Origin: a virus
Virus record (IMG/VR): IMGVR_UViG_3300022929_000018
Coordinates: 1 to 62,975 of that record
Reading direction: 5' to 3' (one strand)
DNA length: 62,975 nt
The position numbers and the translations under genes are program-made. Positions 1 to 10,300 of the stretch are shown here, piece by piece. Each line of letters begins with the position of its first letter. The first letter of the stretch is position 1. The notes under the pieces were generated by a model that saw only the letters and a program-made list of their open reading frames with translations, did not search any database and was not told the origin of the DNA.

Positions 1-297
1 GTTGCAGCCGGCGGCGATATTATTATGTCAGCAAGTCCTAACATACACTTAAATGGACCTGCTGCAACTGGTGCAGCACTTGCAGATTCTGCACAATCTA
101 TTGCAGATCTAATTACACACGATAACCTATTCACTAATACTGTTTCAGAATGGAATCCTACAAAATATCAACAAGGTGCTTTCAACAGTATTATGAAACG
201 TATACCAATGCACGAACCTTGGGCATTGCACGAAAACCAAACACCTGATATCTTACAACCTGCTAACACAGATAGAGAAAGACCGAGCGAGGAATAA
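1..297 (+). CDS. 5: Baseplate hub/spike protein, C-terminal end (gp5-like), partial
   Basis: The frame is open to the left edge: codons for VAAGGDII precede the first Met, so only the last ~98 residues of a longer protein are present. The stretch GGDIIMSASPNIHLNGPA is typical of the repetitive beta-helical spike of gp5/VgrG-like hub proteins, and the later motif MHEPWALHEN is one I associate with hub/tail-lysozyme proteins of marine T4-like phages. In that role it would form the membrane-puncturing spike at the centre of the baseplate. It stops 3 nt before gp25, as expected in a baseplate operon. The lysozyme and OB domains, if present, lie outside the window, so the identity is inferred from the C-terminus and the neighbours. 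Confidence 0.6.
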   Translation, partial: VAAGGDIIMSASPNIHLNGPAATGAALADSAQSIADLITHDNLFTNTVSEWNPTKYQQGAFNSIMKRIPMHEPWALHENQTPDILQPANTDRERPSEE

Positions 298-300
298 ACA

Positions 301-738
301 ATGGCAAACATATACAACAAAAAAGCAGTTGCAGTAAACAAAGCGTCCGTTGGCGATCAAACTTCTTCAACTTTTACATATAAAGGTTTTAGCAGTCAAA
401 ACCCTAAACAAGGCTTTAAACTGTATGATATAGACTTAGTAAAACAGGATCTAATTAATCATTTTTATATTAAAAAAGGAGAAAAACTGCAAAATCCTGA
501 ATTTGGAACAATTATCTGGGATATGATTTTTGAACCATTTACTGAAGAAACTAAAAAATTAATAGCAGACGATGTCGAAACTATTGTAAATTACGATCCT
601 AGAGTTGTAGTTGACAGCGTTTCTATCGATAGCACAGAGATGGGTATGAGAATTGAAGCAAGTGTTACATATCTACCTTTCAACGTAAGTGATAGAATGA
701 CATTTGATTTTGACAGAACAACGTCAACAATTAAGTAA
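301..738 (+). CDS. 25: Baseplate wedge subunit gp25
   Basis: A 145-residue protein of the GPW/gp25 family. The family core is visible from about residue 57: GEKLQNPEFGTIIWDMIFEP, followed by a helix ending VNYDPRV, the usual gp25 signature. gp25 is the sheath-proximal part of the baseplate wedge and contacts gp6; the acidic lysozyme-like fold is not catalytic in this family as far as known. It starts at ATG 301 with GAGGAA 12 nt upstream. The ~50-residue N-terminal extension before the core is longer than in the minimal family. It lies between gp5 and gp6, the normal T4-like marine phage order. Confidence 0.9.
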   Translation: MANIYNKKAVAVNKASVGDQTSSTFTYKGFSSQNPKQGFKLYDIDLVKQDLINHFYIKKGEKLQNPEFGTIIWDMIFEPFTEETKKLIADDVETIVNYDPRVVVDSVSIDSTEMGMRIEASVTYLPFNVSDRMTFDFDRTTSTIK

Positions 739-754
739 GCAGTTAATGAATAAC

Positions 755-765
755 GCTAAATATTA
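755..765 (+). promoter_or_regulatory. Candidate T4-type late promoter before gp6
   Basis: GCTAAATATTA lies 18-28 nt before the gp6 start. It resembles the T4 late -10 element TATAAATA, which is recognised by a gp55-like sigma. Similar elements occur before other virion genes here (18397, 25737, 29583). Assigned from motif and position only. Confidence 0.4.
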
Positions 766-782
766 CTAAGGAATAGGACGCA

Positions 783-3700
783 ATGAGCACTACAGCAAGA
801 CAAAACAATTTAATACTTAACGAGGACTGGACTCGTATCTATCAGACGTTTCGTAACGCTGATTTCAAGTCTTATGACTTTGAAAACTTGCGTAGAGTTA
901 TTATTACATACTTGCGTGAAAATTATCCAGAAGATTTTAACGATTACATTGAAAGTTCTGAGTATCTAGCACTGATTGATGCAGTAGCATTCTTAGGACA
1001 AAGCCTTTCATTTAGACTTGACCTTGCAAGTAGAGAAAACTTTATTGAATTAGCAGAGCGTAAAGAAAGTGTTTTACGTATTGGTAAGATGCTGTCATAC
1101 AATGCAAAACGTAACACACCAGCAAAAGGCCTATTGAAGTTTGTAAACGTTGCAACTACAGAAGATATTACAGATAGCAACGGTCGCAACCTAGCACAAC
1201 AAGTAGTTCGTTGGAATGATCCAACAAATACAAACTGGGCAGAACAATTTATTTTAGTTTTAAATGCTGCTATGAGTGATAACACAGAATTTGGCAGAAG
1301 TCAAGGCACTGCAAACATACAGAATATTCCTACAGAACAATATAGATTTAGATCTTTTTCAGCAGATGTTCCAATTTTTTCTTTTAGCAAATCTGTTGCA
1401 GGAAGGAATATGGCATTTGAATTGGTAAGCACATCATTTAAAGATGCAGAAGAAATTTACGAGGAATCACCAACACCAGGCAACCAACTAGGATTTGTTT
1501 ATCGTCAAGATGGACAAGGTCCAGGCAGTGCAAACACAGGATTTTACTTACAGTTTAAACAGGGTTCTTTAGAACTAGCAGATTTTAATATAGATGTACC
1601 GACAACAAATGAAAAAGTTGCTGTTGAAAGTCAGAACATTAATAATGACGATGTTTGGTTGTATTCATTAGATGCAAATGGCGGCCAAGGATCTGAATGG
1701 TTAAAAGTTTCCAACCTTGTTGGAAACAATATTGCTTACAATAGTATCGTTGGCGGTAACAGAAATATCTATGCTGTTGATACAAAAGAGAATGATACAG
1801 TTGATTTAGTATTTGCAGATGGTGTATACGGAAATTTACCACAAGGTAATTTTAGAACTTACTATAGAGTGAGTAATGGATTAAGTTACACAATTAGTCC
1901 TAATGAACTGCGTGGAATTAATATTACAGTTCCATACTTAAACAAAGCAGGACAAAGACATAGTATAACAATTGGTTTAGCACTACAGCAGTCAGTAAGC
2001 ACTGCTGCTCCTTCGGAGTCTATAGACAGCATCAGACAGAATGCTCCTGCACAATATTATACACAGAATAGAATGATTACAGGAGAAGATTATAATCTTG
2101 CTCCGTTGTCAACATCACAAAATATTTTAAAAGTAAAAAGTGTAAACAGAACATCAAGCGGCATCTCACGTAACATTGACATTATTGATGCAAGTGGAAA
2201 GTATGGTTCATTAAATGTATTTGGTGATGATGGATATATTTACAAACAGGAATCAGAAAAAACTTTAAGTTTCAAATTTACAAGCAGAACTGATATTATT
2301 AATTTTATTAAAAATAAAATTGAAAAAGTGTTTTCAGATACCGATGTGTATAATTTTTATATTACAAGATTTGAAAAAATTCTTTTCTCAGAAACTACTA
2401 TTGAGTGGAACAGTGTTACAAACGATACTAACATTGGCACAGGTTACTTTATTAACAATATTGATTTAAGTTTACTTAAAGTAGGAACATACGCTACAAA
2501 CAACTTGAAATATGTTTTGCCAGGTGCAAGTATCAAATTTACAGCACCAGAAGGTTTCCACTTTATGACAGGCCAAAATAATAAACTAATGGAGGGTGAT
2601 GCAGATCATCCAGGCAGTTCGACTTACGTATGGGCTAAAGTACAAAATGTAATTGGTGACGGAACAAACGCAGGCAGAGGAGTGCTTTCGACAGGATTAG
2701 GACCAATAACATTTAGTGAAAACATTCCAACAGGTGCAATTGCAAATAGAATAGTTCCAAAGTTTGTCTCAGATATTAATGACGCTATTGAAACGCAAAT
2801 GACTAATATTGCATTTGCTAATTTAAACTTTGGTTTAAGATATGATATTAACACAGCGCAGTGGAAAATTATTCAAGCAGAAAACTTAGATTTAACAAGT
2901 GCATTTAGTTTAGGTAAAGCAGGAGATATATCAAGTGAAAACTTAGATGCGTCTTGGATTATTGCATTTGTAAAAGATAACGATCAATATGTTGTAAGAG
3001 TAAGAAAACTTGATTATGTTTTTGGTAGCGTTGCACAAAACAGATTTTACTTTGATAAAAATGATAAAGCATACAACAATATTACAGGCAAACTTGAAAA
3101 AGATTCTGTAAAAGTTTTAGGCATTAATAATCAAAGTAGTGGTGTAGGATCGTTGTTGAACGATTATACATTTGAGGTGTCAGATACTATACAGTTTGAT
3201 GACGGATATGAATCTAGTCAAGAAATTAAACTGTCATTTAGTGACAAAGACAGCGACGGAGTTGTTGACGATCCCCAATCATTTGAAAATATTGTTGGTA
3301 CTGATTTAGATTTAAACTTTCTATTCTTTAAGGAAGAAGCAGATGCGTATGGAACAAGTATTTTTAATCTTGTAGATAATAGCAATAATACTATTGTTGT
3401 AGCACAAAGAGAATCACAAGTCAATATTAACGATTACGCAGACGGCCAGTTAATTTATTTTTACGATGATAATGAAGATAGAGTCAAAAGCGTAAACAAA
3501 TCAACAAATACATTGAATCTCGAAACTACTTACAAAGCAGAAATAGGAAGACGTAATCTAAAGTTCCAATATACTCACGCTGCAAGTACAGACAGAAGAA
3601 TTGATCCTAGTGTAACAAACATTGTTGATATCTTTATTTTAACAAGAGCATATGATACATCATTTAGAAATTTCCTTGCAGGAGTTGGACAACAGCCAGA

Positions 3701-4382
3701 TGAACCTACGTCGGAAGATTTAAGAATTGCTTTTGGTAGCGGATTAAATCAGATAAAAGCAATAAGTGATGAAATAATTTATCATCCTGTAAAATATAAA
3801 GTATTATTTGGGCAAACTGCTGATCCAAAAGTACAAGCACAATTTAAAGTTGTTAAGAATCCTAATAGAACAATCAACGATAATAATTTAAAAGTTAGAA
3901 TTGTAAATGCTATGAATACTTTCTTTAGTATTAATAACTGGGACTTCGGTGATAGATTTTATCTTAGTGAATTAACAGCATATGTTATCAATGTAGTTTC
4001 GCCAGACGTTACAAATTTTGTAATTCTACCAAGAGACCCAGCACAAGTATTTGGAAGTTTATTTGAAATACAAAGTAAACCAGATGAAATCTTTGTAAGC
4101 GGAGCGTCGGTTGATGACGTTAAAATAGTAACTAGCATTACTGCTGCAGAAATTAGAGCCAGCGCAGGTACAGTTGTAACTGATTCAGGCTCGAACACAA
4201 CAACAAGTTCTACTAGCACTACTGTACAGGCTGCAAGGACTGCAAGTTCTTCAAGTGCTATAACCACTTCAACAACTCCACCAAGTAGTTCAAGTAGCTC
4301 AAGCTCAAGTAGCTCAAGCTCAAGTAGCTCTAGCGGGTCAAGTGGCTCAAGTGGATCTAGCGGCGGAGGCTCTAGTTATTAA
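783..4382 (+). CDS. 6: Baseplate wedge subunit gp6
   Basis: A 1199-residue gp6-type wedge protein. The N-terminus (about residues 5-125) carries the family pattern LNEDWTRIYQTFRNADFK, YDFENLRR, YLRENYPEDFNDYIESSEY and the SFRLDLASREN segment, which defines gp6/J-like wedge proteins. The C-terminal ~250 residues, with VKYKVLFGQ and NWDFGDRFYLSELTAYV, match the gp6 dimerisation end. It is much longer than T4 gp6 (about 660 residues), because of extra central domains and a Ser/Thr/Gly-rich tail over roughly the last 60 residues. gp6 forms the inner ring that triggers sheath contraction. Its stop overlaps the next start as TAATG. The tail is encoded by a microsatellite and looks like a recent addition. 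Confidence 0.88.
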   Translation: MSTTARQNNLILNEDWTRIYQTFRNADFKSYDFENLRRVIITYLRENYPEDFNDYIESSEYLALIDAVAFLGQSLSFRLDLASRENFIELAERKESVLRIGKMLSYNAKRNTPAKGLLKFVNVATTEDITDSNGRNLAQQVVRWNDPTNTNWAEQFILVLNAAMSDNTEFGRSQGTANIQNIPTEQYRFRSFSADVPIFSFSKSVAGRNMAFELVSTSFKDAEEIYEESPTPGNQLGFVYRQDGQGPGSANTGFYLQFKQGSLELADFNIDVPTTNEKVAVESQNINNDDVWLYSLDANGGQGSEWLKVSNLVGNNIAYNSIVGGNRNIYAVDTKENDTVDLVFADGVYGNLPQGNFRTYYRVSNGLSYTISPNELRGINITVPYLNKAGQRHSITIGLALQQSVSTAAPSESIDSIRQNAPAQYYTQNRMITGEDYNLAPLSTSQNILKVKSVNRTSSGISRNIDIIDASGKYGSLNVFGDDGYIYKQESEKTLSFKFTSRTDIINFIKNKIEKVFSDTDVYNFYITRFEKILFSETTIEWNSVTNDTNIGTGYFINNIDLSLLKVGTYATNNLKYVLPGASIKFTAPEGFHFMTGQNNKLMEGDADHPGSSTYVWAKVQNVIGDGTNAGRGVLSTGLGPITFSENIPTGAIANRIVPKFVSDINDAIETQMTNIAFANLNFGLRYDINTAQWKIIQAENLDLTSAFSLGKAGDISSENLDASWIIAFVKDNDQYVVRVRKLDYVFGSVAQNRFYFDKNDKAYNNITGKLEKDSVKVLGINNQSSGVGSLLNDYTFEVSDTIQFDDGYESSQEIKLSFSDKDSDGVVDDPQSFENIVGTDLDLNFLFFKEEADAYGTSIFNLVDNSNNTIVVAQRESQVNINDYADGQLIYFYDDNEDRVKSVNKSTNTLNLETTYKAEIGRRNLKFQYTHAASTDRRIDPSVTNIVDIFILTRAYDTSFRNFLAGVGQQPDEPTSEDLRIAFGSGLNQIKAISDEIIYHPVKYKVLFGQTADPKVQAQFKVVKNPNRTINDNNLKVRIVNAMNTFFSINNWDFGDRFYLSELTAYVINVVSPDVTNFVILPRDPAQVFGSLFEIQSKPDEIFVSGASVDDVKIVTSITAAEIRASAGTVVTDSGSNTTTSSTSTTVQAARTASSSSAITTSTTPPSSSSSSSSSSSSSSSSSGSSGSSGSSGGGSSY
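4261..4378 (+). repeat. In-frame Ser microsatellite at the 3' end of gp6
   Basis: The 3' end of gp6 is made of imperfect tandem units of AGCTCAAGT / TCAAGTAGC, giving a nearly pure Ser tract and then a Ser-Ser-Gly tract before the stop. Units are multiples of three, so expansion or contraction keeps the frame. AGC, AGT and TCA alternate, so the repetition exists at DNA level and is not just a result of Ser codons. Confidence 0.75.
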
Positions 4383-7300
4383 TGGCAGATAAAAAAGTTT
4401 ACCCAGACAGTAAGATTCCTATTAGAAAAACATCAGAGTTCCTACCTGATATTTTTAAGACAGAAGCCAATGATAAATTTTTGGCAGGTGTCGTTGATCC
4501 TTTAATACAGCCTGGAGCAACAGATAAACTAGTTGGATATATTGGTCGTAGATATGGTAAAACATATAATTCTAAAGACATTTATTTAGATGATGACGAT
4601 ACCTTGCGCAGTAGGTATCAGTTAGAACCAGGTGTAACTATTGAAAAAGATCGTAAAATTGAAAACTTTCACGATTATATAGATTTAAAAAATATTTTAA
4701 CATTTTTTGGAAACTATAATGGTCGTGATGATATTATCAACAAGCAAGAACATTACAGTTGGAATCCACCTATTGACTGGGATAAGTTTACAAACTATAG
4801 AGAATATTTTTGGGCACCGCAAGGACCGCCCTCGGTCTCTGTATTTGGACAAAGCAGTGCAGTTACATCTACATATAAAGTAACAACTAGTATAGGTAGC
4901 ACTTGGATTTTTACACCAGACGGTGCAACTAACAATCCAAACATTGTTTTATATAGAGGACAAACATATAGGTTTGAAGTAAACAGTCCTACAGAAGGAT
5001 TTGTTATTAGAACAAACTATGACACAGGTAGTTTAATTTATAATCCGCAAATTACTTACTTTGTAGGTGACTATGCAATATTCGATGATAAACTATGGCG
5101 TGCAAAAGTAGATGTGTCACCGGCAGACGGCAGTAGTATTTCTGTTGATTCACAAGACTGGGAATTGGTAGATGATAATGCTGTTTTAGATTCATTGACT
5201 TATGGCGGCGGCATTACAAATAATGGTGCAAAAAGAGGCGTTGTAACATTTAAGGTGCCTATGGACGCACCTGACATTTTATATTATCAAAGTGATGTTG
5301 ATCCAAATAGGCTTGGACAATTTATTATAGGTAATATTGAAGACGCAACATTTATTGATCCTGAATTAGAAATTATTGGCAAAAAAGATTACACAAGTGC
5401 AAACGGTGTAACACTTACTAATGGCTTAGTAATTGAATTTAGAGGGCAAGTAGCACAAGAGAAATATGCAGAAGGTACTTGGTTAGTAGAAGGAGTAGGC
5501 AAAGAGATTTCACTTACTAAATTTACTGATTTGATTCCGCCAAGCGTTACATCTACTACACCTGAAATACTTTTTGATAATGAAGGTTTTGATAGCCAAC
5601 CCTATGATGATGCTACACAGTTTCCTGGAAGTAAAGATTATATTACTATTAATAGAACAAGTAGAGATTTAAACCCTTGGAGTAGATATAATAGATGGTT
5701 CCATAGAAGTGTTTTAGAATATTCACATCAGCAACGAGGCGTAGAGTTTGAGGCTACAGAAGATACTAGAGCAAAGCGTCCTATTATTGAATTCCATCCT
5801 AATATTCAATTGTTTAATCACGGCGGTGTAAGTAAACAAACTGTTGACTATATTGATGACTACACTACAGACATTTTTTCTAAGATAGAAGGTAGTACAG
5901 GTTACAGTGTTGACGGAGAATTTTTATTCGAAGGTGCAAGAGTACTTGTTATTGCTGACACTGATAATTTAGCAAACAATAAAATTTATGAAGTAAGATT
6001 TATTACACACAACGGACGTAAGCAAATTAATCTACGTGAAGCAGCAGATGCAGATAGTGCTGAAAATGAATGTTTACTTGTAAGACGTGGTAATGTAAAT
6101 GCAGGACTGATGTTCCATTACAACGGTTCTAAGTGGGTACCTAGTCAACCTAAAACAAATGTAAACCAATATCCGTTGTTTGATCTTTATGATGCAGATG
6201 GAAATAGTTTTGGTGATCAAAATGTTTATCCGGTTACTACATTTAGAGGAACACCTATTATAAGTTATGCTGTAGGTTCTGGAAGAACAGATACAGAGCT
6301 AGGATTTAAATTAAAGTACCTAAACATTAACAATGTTGGTGATATTACATTTGACTGGAACTTGGATAAAGATTCATTTCAATACACACAATTGCAGGAT
6401 ACAATTACAGTACCAGTTAATAAAGGTTATCTAAAAATTGAAGGTGCATATGATAACGGTTGGACAAAAACTAATGACAAATATTTACAACCTATTATTA
6501 ACACAGTAAAAATTGTTGAAGATGGTATAAGCACAATTGACTGGACTAACACAATTGATTGGACCACAGTTACAGATAAATTAGAAATTTGTTTTTACAA
6601 AAACGGCTTAAAGTTTGATGAATCATTTACAAGAAATGTTTCTTTGTTTACATTTGAAAATGAATTTGCTGTAGGTGATGTTGTTACAATTAAAATTATT
6701 GATGATGTTGTGCCTGGTACAGGGTACTATGAATTTCCTGTAGGATTAGAAAAGAATCCACTTAATACACAAGTAAAAGAATTTACTCTTGGACAGGCAA
6801 CCGACCACTTAGTTAGTTCGCTAGAATATAACAAAGACTTTACAGGAACAGTTCCGGGCGTTTCAAATCTAAGAGATTTATCAGGTTTTCAAAGTTACAC
6901 AAAAAGATTTCTAAAGCACAGTGGTGTTGCAGCAGCGTCAGTTACACTACTTAATGATAGAAATTATAATTTAATTAAATCTATTCAATATGCTAAAAAG
7001 GCATACAGTGTTTTTAAAGATAATTTTATAAAGAAGGCATCTGAGATTGAGTTTGAAGATGTACCAGCAAACTTTGTTGATAATATTATTGAAGAACTTA
7101 CAAGAACTAAAAGTGTAGCAAGTCCTTTTGCTGATACAGATGTAATGGGCTCAGGAGCATTTACAAGTATTGATTACGAAGTTGATGATGTAGGTATTAC
7201 AACATTTGCATTAAGCACTGCGTTTGATATTAATGCACTTAATAGAAAAGCAGTATATGTTTATATTAATGATAGACAACTACTACTTAACAGTGAATAC

Positions 7301-10300
7301 ACAATTGATTCAACATTTGCATTTGTAAGAATTAGTAAGCAACTAGTACGTGGAGACAAAATACAAATTAGAGAATATGTTTCTACATCATTTAGTTATG
7401 TGCCACCTACACCTACTTCATTAGGTTTATACAAAAAGTATACACCAAAAAAGTTTATTGACGACACATATTTAGAACCAAGAGAAGTTATACAAGGACA
7501 CGATGGTAGTATTACACAAGCCTACGGTGACTTCCGTGATGACTTAATACTAGAACTTGAATATAGAATTTACAATAATATTAAAAATAATTATGACGAA
7601 AATGTTTTTGATATTGATAGTGTAATCGGCAGTTACTATCATAGAACAGACTTTACTAAATCAAATGTCGACGACATTGTTAACCAAGAATTTTTAAAGT
7701 GGGTAGCAGATACTAATTTAGGTTACACACTTAATACATATTTTGATAGTGAAGAACCATTTACATATACATATAACCAAATGGCAAGTCCAGACGGTAA
7801 AGAATCTTTACCTGGTTGGTGGAGAGGAGTATACAAATACTACTATGACACAGACCGTCCTCACTCTCATCCTTGGGAATGTTTAGGTTTTACAGAAAAG
7901 CCAAGTTGGTTTGATACAGAATACGGTGAAGCACCATACACTAATGGTAATTTATTATTATGGGAAGATATCAGAGATGGTAAAATATGTCAAGGCGAGA
8001 GAGCAGGCACATATCCACGCTATGCAAGAACAAGCATTCTAAGCCATATTCCATCAGACGCAGATGGTAACTTAGTAGATCCATTAACAAGCGGACTTGC
8101 ACAAAACTTTGTATTGTTTAACAATCAAGGTAGTTTTAAAATTGGTGATATAGGTCCTGTTGAATATGCTTGGCGTTCAAGTTCAGAGTTTCCTTTTGCA
8201 ATAACAATTGCAATGTGTTTGTTGAAACCGTTTGAATTTATTATTAGTAATTTTGATAGAGCTCAAACAAAGCGTAATATTCTAAATCAAATTGTTGACA
8301 AGACAACAGAAACATTTATCACTCCGGCAGAACTAGAGTTACCAGTTGCTGGAGCAAAACAAACTAGCGGCTTGGCAAACTATATTACATCATATGTAAA
8401 AAGTAGAGGTTTAGAAGTAGCAGATGTACAAGAAGATATAACACATATTAATGTAAGACTGTCATCTAGACTAAGTGGATTTGTTGATCAAGAACAGCAA
8501 AAATATTCTGTAGATAGTAAAAATCCTAAGTCGTCTTCAAGTAATGCACTTATTCCAAATGAAAACTTTAACATTATATTTGATGTAAGTTCTCCTATTG
8601 CTACATTAACTTATAGCGGTATGATATTTGAAAAAACTTCTATGGGTTGGACAGTATCTGGTTATGACGATGTTAAACCTTACTTTGAATATTATGAAGC
8701 AGTAGCGAATCAAAAGGATCCTGTAATTAGTATTGGCGGATTGAGTGAAGCATTTAGTTTATGGGAACCTAACAAATTATTTGCTAATGGATCTATTGTT
8801 GAAAATAGAGGTACATATTTTAGAGCAAAAGAATCTCATACTTCGTCAGAATCATTTGATGAAATGTTTTGGACAAAATTACCTGCACTTCCTGTTGTAG
8901 GAGCAACGACAGCACAAAGACGTAGAAACTTTAACACAACTACAATTCGAAGATTATCATACGGTGAACAGTTTACTACCATACAACAGGTTGCAGATTT
9001 TATCATAGGTCATCAAGAATTCCTTAAAGCAAGTGGTTTTGTATTTGACAACTACGATGGTACAACACAGTCTGTTCAAGACTGGACAACTGCACTTAAA
9101 GAATTTATGTTTTGGACACAGCACAATTGGGCTGTAGGGTCATTACTTACAGTAAGTCCAGGCGCACAAAAACTTACAATTAATGTACCTGTTGGTGTTG
9201 CAGATAATCTACTTGATGGATTTTACGAATACAATGTGTTAGGTAGTAACGGTGTTCCGTTAGATACTAGCAACATAAATGTTAACAGACAGTTTCAAGA
9301 ATTTATAATCACAACTACTGACACAGAAGATGGATTATACTATCTAAAAGTAAATCTTGTACTTAAAGAACACGTTACAGTTTTTGACGATAGAACTGTA
9401 TTCAATGACGTAATTTTTGATAAGCCTAGTGGTTATAGACAAGAAAGAATTAGATCACAAGGTTTTAGGACAGTTGATTGGGATGGCGATTATACAAGTC
9501 CAGGCTTTATTTTTGATAATGTTAATATTGTTGCGTGGCAGCCATTTAGAAATTATAAACTAGGTGATATTGTTCAGTATAGATCATCTAATTACACCAG
9601 TTTGCGTACACATACTAGTGATCAAGAATTCAATGCTAGTAATTGGACAATATTAGATAGCGAACCTAAAAAACAATTAATTCCAAACTTTGATTATAGA
9701 ATTAATCAAATAGAAGATTATTTTAATGTAGATAGCGAAGGACTTGGCAAAAGCCAAAGAGATCTTGCTAGACATACTGTAGGTTATCAAACTAGAGAAT
9801 ATTTAGAATCTATTGCAGAAGATCCAATTACACAGTTTCAATTGTATCAAGGCTTTATTAGAGAGAAAGGAAGTAAAAATCCTATTAGTAAAGTTTTTAA
9901 CAAAGCCACTAATAGTGTAAACGGTGTACAGTTAGACGAGCAGTGGGCATTTAAAGTTGGAACACTAGGCGGTGATGCGCAATCTTATAATATTGAACTG
10001 TCACTAGACACAGATCAATTTAAAGTTAATCCGCAGCCTGTAGTAATTACACCTGAAAAAGGAGATTTCTTAGATAGGTATTACAGAGTAAATCAAAGCA
10101 ACTTTGATTATGCTCCTATACCTTACACAGATAATATCAATCCTGTAACAGATAATGCAAAGCCTACACAAACAGCAGGCTATGTCAAGTTAGGACAAAC
10201 AGAATATGTTATTAAACATTTTTCAGATATTAGTACTGAATTAGATGTTAACACAGTTAGTAACAATGAACACATATGGATAACATTTAGCGGACCTACT

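Noticed and set aside
3959-4267. Antisense frames of 60-115 codons opposite the gp6, giant protein and fibre genes
   Set aside because: They mirror codon bias of the sense genes, lack ribosome sites and have hydrophobic low-complexity translations typical of antisense of Thr/Asn/Gly-rich fibres.
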